Positions 59,048 to 64,000 of a DNA stretch of 64,000 bases are shown in pieces. The notes under the pieces were generated by a model. It was not told the DNA's origin. It made no database searches and saw nothing but the letters and a program-made list of their open reading frames with translations. Position numbers and translations under genes: made by a program. Positions within the stretch are counted from its first letter, which is position 1, and the number at the start of each line of letters is the position of its first letter. The stretch is from Anaerotruncus colihominis (lineage in GTDB: Bacteria > Bacillota > Clostridia > Oscillospirales > Ruminococcaceae). The stretch lies in the NCBI RefSeq assembly GCF_010206195.1, contig NZ_VIQT01000010.1:124001-188000 (forward strand), given 5' to 3'.

Positions 59048-60085
59048 TTATTCAGTGGCGTAGTCCGCGGCAATCTGATCGACAACATCCATGCCTTCAA
59101 ATACAAATCCAAATACGGTATGCACGCGGTCAAGGTGCGGCGTTCCTCCTAATTGTTTGTACGTATCAAGCACAGGCTGCATCGATGCGGCAAAGCTGTC
59201 CGGCAAACCGGCGTCTGCTATCTCCTGAATTTGAGCATTCAGCTCTGTAATACGCGCCTGAATCTCCTCGTCGCTTGCTCCGGAGGCAACCATCGCGTCG
59301 ATCTGCTTTTGACCGACCTCAACGATGCGGTTCATATAAGCTGAAAGCAAATATTGCTGCTCGTTCCCCTCGAGGCCGGACGCGGTCTTGGCCTGCACAA
59401 TAAAAAACTGGCTCCCGTTTGTATTCACCCCGGCGTTCGCCATGGAAAGCGCCCCACGGAAGTTATAGGCATAATCCGAAAACTCATCCTCAAACGGCGC
59501 GCCCCAAATACTTTCACCGCCCATGCCGGTGCCGGTCGGGTCGCCCCCTTGAATCATAAAATCGTTGATAACACGGTGAAAGGTCTGGCCATCATAATAC
59601 CCTTCTTTGGCATGGGTCACAAAATTTTCAACGGCCTTTGGCGCGATATCCGGAAAAAGCCGGATCTTTATAACGCCGGCATTCGTCTCCATCTCGGCAA
59701 TTGGACAATTGGCGTATTCGCCCGTTCCATCTTGCATCGCCTCTATCCGCGCGGCAATTTCTTCAGCCGGCGGCAGCGGGTCGATGGAAAGCGAATCGCC
59801 GGCCCCAGCGGCGTCTGCGGCAGGCTGTGACGAAGCCGCCCCGGAGGATGCCTGTGCGGCGGATGAGGATGCCGACGCCGCGCCGGCTGGCTCTGTAATG
59901 GTGATCTTAATAATCTGCGCCAGATTTTCGTTTGCCGCAGACGACGCCCCAGATGATACAGCCGACTGCACAGCGGAGGAGGTAGAGCCAGACGGCGCGG
60001 ACGACGACGCGCCATCGGAAGCGCCGCATGCGCCCAAGCCCATGGCCACGGCCGATGCCAGCAGCAAAGCGATCAATCGTTTCAT
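59048..60085 (-). CDS. cyclophilin-type peptidylprolyl isomerase lipoprotein
   Basis: 345 residues. Lipobox GLGAC, Ser/Ala-rich linker to about residue 100, then a true cyclophilin domain: '[20 protein letters not shown]' with '[20 protein letters not shown]', '[20 protein letters not shown]' and 'FIVQ', and the late '[17 protein letters not shown]'. A helical insert of about 65 residues interrupts the domain near '[20 protein letters not shown]'. Helps fold exported proteins. AAGGGAG precedes the ATG. Confidence 0.92.
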   Translation of the reverse strand: MKRLIALLLASAVAMGLGACGASDGASSSAPSGSTSSAVQSAVSSGASSAANENLAQIIKITITEPAGAASASSSAAQASSGAASSQPAADAAGAGDSLSIDPLPPAEEIAARIEAMQDGTGEYANCPIAEMETNAGVIKIRLFPDIAPKAVENFVTHAKEGYYDGQTFHRVINDFMIQGGDPTGTGMGGESIWGAPFEDEFSDYAYNFRGALSMANAGVNTNGSQFFIVQAKTASGLEGNEQQYLLSAYMNRIVEVGQKQIDAMVASGASDEEIQARITELNAQIQEIADAGLPDSFAASMQPVLDTYKQLGGTPHLDRVHTVFGFVFEGMDVVDQIAADYATE

Positions 60086-60243
60086 AAATATCTCCCTTAT
60101 CTGTATGGTTTGATTTTACAGTATACCATAGTTTACCCCATTTCACAAGGAGTCTTCTGCAAACTATTCCGCATACGCCAATAAAACCGCTGGTGAAACC
60201 CGCGGTTTTCCCACAATGCTTCCGCCTGTTATGTATCTCCCAC

Positions 60244-60639
60244 CTATTTGCGTACCAGCGAACGTGTGCAATCAGAATGGGACAACTGCTTTTCAGCCGC
60301 TTCAGAAAAAAGCGCGTCCATAATTTTGCGGATCTGCTCCTGCCTCCACGCAGGGAAACGTTCAAACACTTCCATATATCTGCTGAAATCCCGGCGTGTA
60401 CGGTCTTTGATGATCATTCCAGGCACTTCACTCTCCCGAATCAGCTCCAGCACGGTGGTGCCAATTGAACTGGCGATATGTTCGAGCGTTGCCTGTGTCG
60501 GATTATCCACCAGCCCGCGTTCGAACCGGCTGACATACGATTCACTCATAAAGCATTCGTTTGCAAACTGGCTTTGTGTAAGTCCGGCCTTTTTTCTGTA
60601 TAATCTGATTTTCTTGCCTACCATAACCCCTATCGACAT
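60244..60639 (-). CDS. XRE family transcriptional regulator
   Basis: 131 residues. Helix-turn-helix 'IRLYRKKAGLTQSQFANECF' and 'MSESYVSRFERGLVDNPTQA'. The C-terminal half is helical, with 'YMEVFERFPAWRQEQIRKIM'. ATG 60639 has GGGGG eight bases upstream; the next ATG at 60624 is an alternative. Target unknown. Confidence 0.85.
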   Translation of the reverse strand: MSIGVMVGKKIRLYRKKAGLTQSQFANECFMSESYVSRFERGLVDNPTQATLEHIASSIGTTVLELIRESEVPGMIIKDRTRRDFSRYMEVFERFPAWRQEQIRKIMDALFSEAAEKQLSHSDCTRSLVRK

Positions 60640-60932
60640 AATATGCACCCCCTGCATATCTACAATACAGGAAAATTCGTGGTGTGATGCGCCCAAATAA
60701 TCCGTTCTGACCATTTTATAATCCTGGCTTGTGTATTTGACACAATTATAAATCATTCGTCTATGTATCACATTATAACAATCATATGGACATTTTTCCA
60801 GTCCCATTTTTTACAAATTCTGAGCCTTCTATCCATCTATATCTCCTCTTTGAGCATATATCGCCCAGGAATATATTTCATATGCTTTGTGGATATTTCA
60901 CATTGTCCAAAGCGATCTTTGCAAATTGCCGC

Positions 60933-61013
60933 ATAGTTAAAAGAGCCTACGCCGGACTCAGGCGCTCCCTCCCCCATGCAGGGGCAGCCCGTCAGGTATA
61001 GGTTCTTTTAAAG
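60933..61013. repeat. inverted repeat with internal hairpins next to mscL
   Basis: TTAAAAGAgCCTA near 60938 pairs with TAGGtTCTTTTAA ending near 61012; between them are CCCCC-ATGC-AGGGG and smaller stems. On the minus strand it follows the mscL stop and ends with TCTTTTAA, so it may be a branched terminator. The stretch 60640-60930 contains no recognisable gene. Confidence 0.5.
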
Positions 61014-61018
61014 CTCAC

Positions 61019-61417
61019 TTATTTTTCCTTCAGCAAGTCGCGGATTTCTGTGAGAAGCTTTTCCTCATTGGACGGCTTCGGCGGCGAAACCGCTTTTTCA
61101 GCTTTGCGATGAAACCGATTGATCCCCTTCACCATACAGAACACAACAAAAGCCATAATCAGAAAATTCAGAACTGCCTGGATAAAATTCCCGTATGTGA
61201 TGGTCGCCCCTCTTATGCTGATGTGCAGATCCGTAAAAGAATTCTCCCTTACAAGAATCCCGATTATCGGCATTATGATGTCGGCAGTCAGAGAGTCGGC
61301 AATTGCTTTAAACGCTCCGCCGACAATGACTCCAACCGCCATATCCATAACGTTTCCTCGTGCAATAAACTGCTTAAATTCGGAGATAAATCCCAATCCC
61401 TTTTCTTTTACATTCAT
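61019..61417 (-). CDS. mscL: large-conductance mechanosensitive channel
   Basis: 132 residues. 'FKQFIARGNVMDMAVGVIVG' and 'GAFKAIADSLTADIIMPIIG' are the conserved first helix, 'YGNFIQAVLNFLIMAFVVFC' the second, and the charged C-terminal helix ends 'LTEIRDLLKEK'. Releases solutes during hypo-osmotic shock. GGAGG precedes the ATG. Confidence 0.95.
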   Translation of the reverse strand: MNVKEKGLGFISEFKQFIARGNVMDMAVGVIVGGAFKAIADSLTADIIMPIIGILVRENSFTDLHISIRGATITYGNFIQAVLNFLIMAFVVFCMVKGINRFHRKAEKAVSPPKPSNEEKLLTEIRDLLKEK

Positions 61418-61520
61418 CGATTGTCCTCCTGTTTTTTTCAGGTTTTCAGCTCACAAGTAGGTTGTTGATGAACAAAGCCGCGCCAAAAACAAAAGCGTTT
61501 TTTCAGCGAAGAAAACAAAA

Positions 61521-61614
61521 AATGCAGGCATCCTTTTGGATTCCGAGGCTTTTTAACGCAGCATTCGCCCCTGTTTGTAGAAAAAGACGGAAATTTTGAT
61601 TTTTCAACCAGCCC
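61521..61614. repeat. dispersed repeat, copy 2 (right part)
   Basis: Carries TTTTGGATTCCGAGGCTTTTT, AACGCAGCATTCGCC and GTAGAAAAAGACGG, matching the right part of 49685-49823. Confidence 0.6.
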
Positions 61615-61790
61615 CTAACGAGTATTTCTGCAAAACATGCCGGAACAAAGCGCCTCCGCTCTGGCGGCGGTTTTGTCAACATCCCCACAATACAACTATA
61701 ACACCTGCGTCCATATACCGCAACCGTTCATTTCGCAACAGAATACAGCCGGACTATTTCTGGAAAAAAATCAGGGCTTGTTTAAAAATA

Positions 61791-61887
61791 GCGGAATTGC
61801 CGGATTGTTCGCAAACTGCGGATGAATGCAAGGCAAAAAAACACAGGAATCCTTGGATTTCTAGGCTTTTTAACGCGATATTCGCCA
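61791..61887. repeat. dispersed repeat, copy 3 (left part)
   Basis: GGAATTGCCGGATTGTTCGC, AACTGCGGATGAATGCAAGG and TTTTTAACGCGATATTCGCC match the left part of copy 1. The remainder of 61418-62118 has no gene, but 61890-62035 on the minus strand reads as a start-less open frame with 'MGFRGKGKTAAIAYTI' and looks like a coding remnant of unknown origin. Confidence 0.6.
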
Positions 61888-62118
61888 GATGGTTTTCTGC
61901 GCGGCAATGTGGTTCCCCACCTGTACGAACGCCTGAATGGTATAGGCGATGGCGGCCGTCTTTCCCTTTCCCCTAAATCCCATTAACATAGTCGCACTAC
62001 ACGCTGCTTCTTTTACAATGTCAATCCTGATTTTAAAAACCTTTCTTTCTATGTTGTAAGCATATCTGCCTAATTGTATAATAGGTTATAGAAATCACTT
62101 GTAAATGGAGGCGTTTGT

Positions 62119-62550
62119 ATGATGATCTCAACGAAAGGTCGTTATGCACTGCGGGTAATGATTGATTTGGCGGAACATCAGGGGGAGGGCTACATCCCTT
62201 TAAAGGAAATTGCACAGAGACAGGAAATTTCGGAGAAATATTTGGAATCAATTTTAAAAGTGCTGGTGCGGGAACATTTTCTGATCGGCGTGCGTGGGAA
62301 AGGCGGCGGCTACAGACTGAGCAGGACGCCCAAACAATATACGATTGGGAGCATTATCCGGTTGACGGAAAACTCCCTGTCCCCTGTCGCCTGCCTGGAT
62401 CCACACGCGCTGACCTGTCCCCGCGCCGCACAATGCCGCACTCTTCCCATATGGAAAAAACTCGATCAGGTTGTGAATGATTTCTTTGACAGCTATACGC
62501 TTGCCGATCTGGCGGAGCATTCGGAAAGCGGCGGCGATTTTGTAATTTGA
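62119..62550 (+). CDS. Rrf2 family transcriptional regulator
   Basis: 143 residues. 'MISTKGRYALRVMIDLAEHQ' and 'LKEIAQRQEISEKYLESILK' form the winged helix; 'GVRGKGGGYRLSRTP' is the wing. Three cysteines in 'ACLDPHALTCPRAAQC' are placed like the cluster ligands of IscR, so it may sense Fe-S status, NO or cysteine levels. GGAGG precedes the first of two ATGs. No isc genes adjoin it. Confidence 0.92.
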   Translation: MMISTKGRYALRVMIDLAEHQGEGYIPLKEIAQRQEISEKYLESILKVLVREHFLIGVRGKGGGYRLSRTPKQYTIGSIIRLTENSLSPVACLDPHALTCPRAAQCRTLPIWKKLDQVVNDFFDSYTLADLAEHSESGGDFVI

Positions 62551-62641
62551 AGCAATATCAGCATATGGCTACGGCTTGGTTTCGCTATTACTCACAACTG
62601 GATGATATGGCCTGCGAGCTGCGGGAGAGTGAAAACGGCTA

Positions 62642-62790
62642 CGGCTATTTTTCGGATGGTACGGCATGAACTTTACAGGAATACCAGAGCTTTCGTGGAA
62701 GTATAGCTATCCCACAGTGATTGTGGTCAGCCTGTCCATTGTACTTATCAGCCTGTGGATCTGTAAAAAGAAAAAAGTTTTGGCAGAGGC
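62642..62790 (+). pseudogene. C-terminal remnant of a CorA magnesium transporter
   Basis: The frame reads 'AIFFGWYGMNFTGIPELSWK' and 'YSYPTVIVVSLSIVLISLWI' then 'CKKKKV', the GMN motif and last helix of CorA. The remaining ~250 residues are absent and the frame runs on into unrelated sequence. It is a deletion scar after the Rrf2 gene. Confidence 0.65.
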
Positions 62791-62859
62791 CGCTCTTTTC
62801 CCGCATTGCCGGCGCATCTCAGACGCCGGATGCCGCTTGCCCCCCTTTTACAATTACTC

Positions 62860-63228
62860 CTATTTCATCAGCGCAAAATCGTGCGCTTCCCGCAACCATC
62901 CCAACAATTCATCATCTATCTGCCCTATTTCAGATATAATCATGTGGTGCGTCCAACGGCCGGGATATGGCTCCACGGCCAACGCTATGCGAGGCGAATC
63001 CAGCCGGTGCGAAAGGCCGAACGATACGATCATAAACACCTCCGGACAACCCTTCATCCGACGGAGCGACACAAAGGCAAAGCCATATCGCGCCTTAAAG
63101 GTAATTTGTGATTGCTGTACCTTTAATATCGCGTCGGGACACTCTGCCTGAAGTCTGCCGCACAACATTTCGTAGAGAGGCAGCGCGTCGGGCATGGGAC
63201 TAAAAAACATCAGTTCATCTGCGGTCAT
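62860..63228 (-). CDS. DUF5655 domain protein
   Basis: 122 residues. 'ILKVQQSQITFKARYGFAFV', 'VSFGLSHRLDSPRIALAVEP' and 'PGRWTHHMIISEIGQIDDEL' match DUF5655, a small family of unknown function often linked to a cytosine/DNA-binding-like fold. AGGGTGAT precedes the ATG. The 265 bp up to the next gene contain no recognisable feature. Confidence 0.85.
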   Translation of the reverse strand: MTADELMFFSPMPDALPLYEMLCGRLQAECPDAILKVQQSQITFKARYGFAFVSLRRMKGCPEVFMIVSFGLSHRLDSPRIALAVEPYPGRWTHHMIISEIGQIDDELLGWLREAHDFALMK

Positions 63229-63494
63229 CTGATCACCCTGTTCAATTTGTTTTTGATTTATCCTTCCTTAGAAGCTGTACCATTGGTACAGCTTCTAAAC
63301 TTGGATAGGTATCATCCTGTTATTTATAGACAACACATGCTTAGACACGACTCCATAGGCAAAGAAAGGCCAAGGCACAAAACCTTGACCTTTGTGTTTG
63401 CTTCATACGCGCCGTCGTACCGGTCCCGTAAAGCCGCCAGTTCTAAAAGCGTCGCCCGATGCGCCCTAAAAACAGCTGGGCTCTCCTGCAGGCA

Positions 63495-64000
63495 TCAGCT
63501 TGTTTCCCGAATGATCAAACGCGGCTGAAAAACGTAGCGCATTTTGCTAAAATCGATCGGGGCGTCATTCGACGGATGCTCGATCATCTCCACCAACATC
63601 TCCGCAGCGCGCTGTCCCAGCCGCTTTTTGGGCAGGTCGATGGTGGTAAGACGCGGCTTTACATAGGAGAGAATGGCTATATTGTCAGCGCCCATGATCG
63701 CTACCTCCGAGGGAATCTGAATTTTGCGCTCCTGTAGAGCGCAAATCATGCCTGTTGCCACATAATCGCTGTAGCAAATCACCGAAAAAGGCGGCTTGTG
63801 CCGCCTCAGAAGCTGCTTCATCACCTCATAGCCGCCCTGCTGGCCTATACAATTTTGGATGACCCAATCATCTTCCTCTTTGATCCCATAATCCGCCAAT
63901 GCCTGCCTGTAACCAAGCAGACGGTTTTGCGCGGACGGCAGCCGCTCCATGGAATTGATGAAAAAGATCTTGTTTCCATCATAGGACGACAAATATTTTA
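63495..64000 (-). CDS. LacI family regulator, C-terminal part
   Basis: The last 168 residues of a LacI/GalR-type protein; the frame is open to the right edge ('KYLSSYDGNKIFFIN'), so the DNA-binding domain is outside the window. 'RLLGYRQALADYGI', 'FSVICYSDYVATGMICALQE', 'VAIMGADNIAILSYVKPRLT' and 'TIDLPKKRLGQRAAEMLVEM' are the standard effector-domain blocks. Effector unknown. Confidence 0.9.
   Translation of the reverse strand, partial: KYLSSYDGNKIFFINSMERLPSAQNRLLGYRQALADYGIKEEDDWVIQNCIGQQGGYEVMKQLLRRHKPPFSVICYSDYVATGMICALQERKIQIPSEVAIMGADNIAILSYVKPRLTTIDLPKKRLGQRAAEMLVEMIEHPSNDAPIDFSKMRYVFQPRLIIRETS

Noticed and set aside
1-64000. tRNA or rRNA genes
   Set aside because: No T-loop/acceptor pattern or rRNA-like stretch was recognised by eye in the gaps; a covariance-model scan would be needed for certainty.

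Overview
The window looks like the chromosome of a spore-forming, low-oxygen Gram-positive bacterium of the class Clostridia, most likely an Oscillospiraceae/Ruminococcaceae-type gut organism. The reasons are the spoIIAA-spoIIAB-sigF operon, a sigma-H-like factor, a dlt (D-alanylation of teichoic acid) operon, many lipoproteins with Gram-positive lipoboxes, strong GGAGG ribosome binding sites, ferredoxin-type aldo/keto reductases and abundant structured intergenic repeats. The genus is an inference. No rRNA, tRNA, CRISPR array or intact mobile element was seen.

Left block (1-17.4 kb, mostly minus strand). A sulfur/amino-acid module holds a polar amino-acid ABC importer, a LysE exporter and a MalY/PatB C-S lyase. 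Around it are a DUF362 lipoprotein with a coupled permease and two lipoproteins with cyclophilin-like domains, one carrying two such domains in tandem. Next comes a divergent LysR locus: a lipoprotein Ntn-type amidase, a PaaK-like adenylate-forming enzyme and a MacB-type ABC exporter. A similar promoter/operator lies in front of both that operon and the cyclophilin-like lipoprotein operon, so the two probably form one LysR regulon. Two ferredoxin-containing aldo/keto reductases and an iron-sulfur flavoprotein follow.

Scar region and dlt block (17.4-30.8 kb, mostly plus strand). 17.4-19.6 kb holds decayed genes: a CcdA-like membrane protein with two frameshifts and an acetyltransferase missing its start codon and C-terminus. 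From 19.6 to 28.9 kb a tightly packed run encodes a flavoprotein, a flavodoxin lipoprotein, a second DUF362 protein, a transglutaminase-like lipoprotein, a beta-lactamase-fold serine hydrolase, a small lipoprotein and dltA-B-C-D. It ends with a 53-residue protein whose C-terminal FVYSAF matches the DltX motif. A second scar (28.9-30.8 kb) holds a SpaA-type fragment, a 3'-truncated MATE transporter and the remnant of a divergent regulator.

Middle block (30.8-38.7 kb). A cbiMNQO cobalt ECF transporter is preceded by a consensus promoter, a cobalamin riboswitch and an intrinsic terminator. Then come an ECF sigma factor, an RsgI-like anti-sigma factor and a small secreted protein with DEDGDGVCD repeats. 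Three 109-bp structured repeats follow, then a V8-like serine protease and a lipoprotein.

Right block (39-64 kb). This is mostly housekeeping: spoIIA operon, folC, valS, an M23 peptidase, a corrinoid protein, DAHP synthase, GDPD, ispE, a ferredoxin-DUF362 protein, Nif3, trmK, a C45 acyltransferase, sigma-H, MATE, cyclophilin, MscL, Rrf2, DUF5655 and a LacI-type regulator cut by the right edge.

The most unusual feature is a family of compound palindromic repeats. One copy (162 bp) sits in frame inside the 5' end of the M23 peptidase gene, and two more (162 and 129 bp, again multiples of three) lie upstream of ispE. A different 109-bp tandem family shows a paired base change that keeps its stem.
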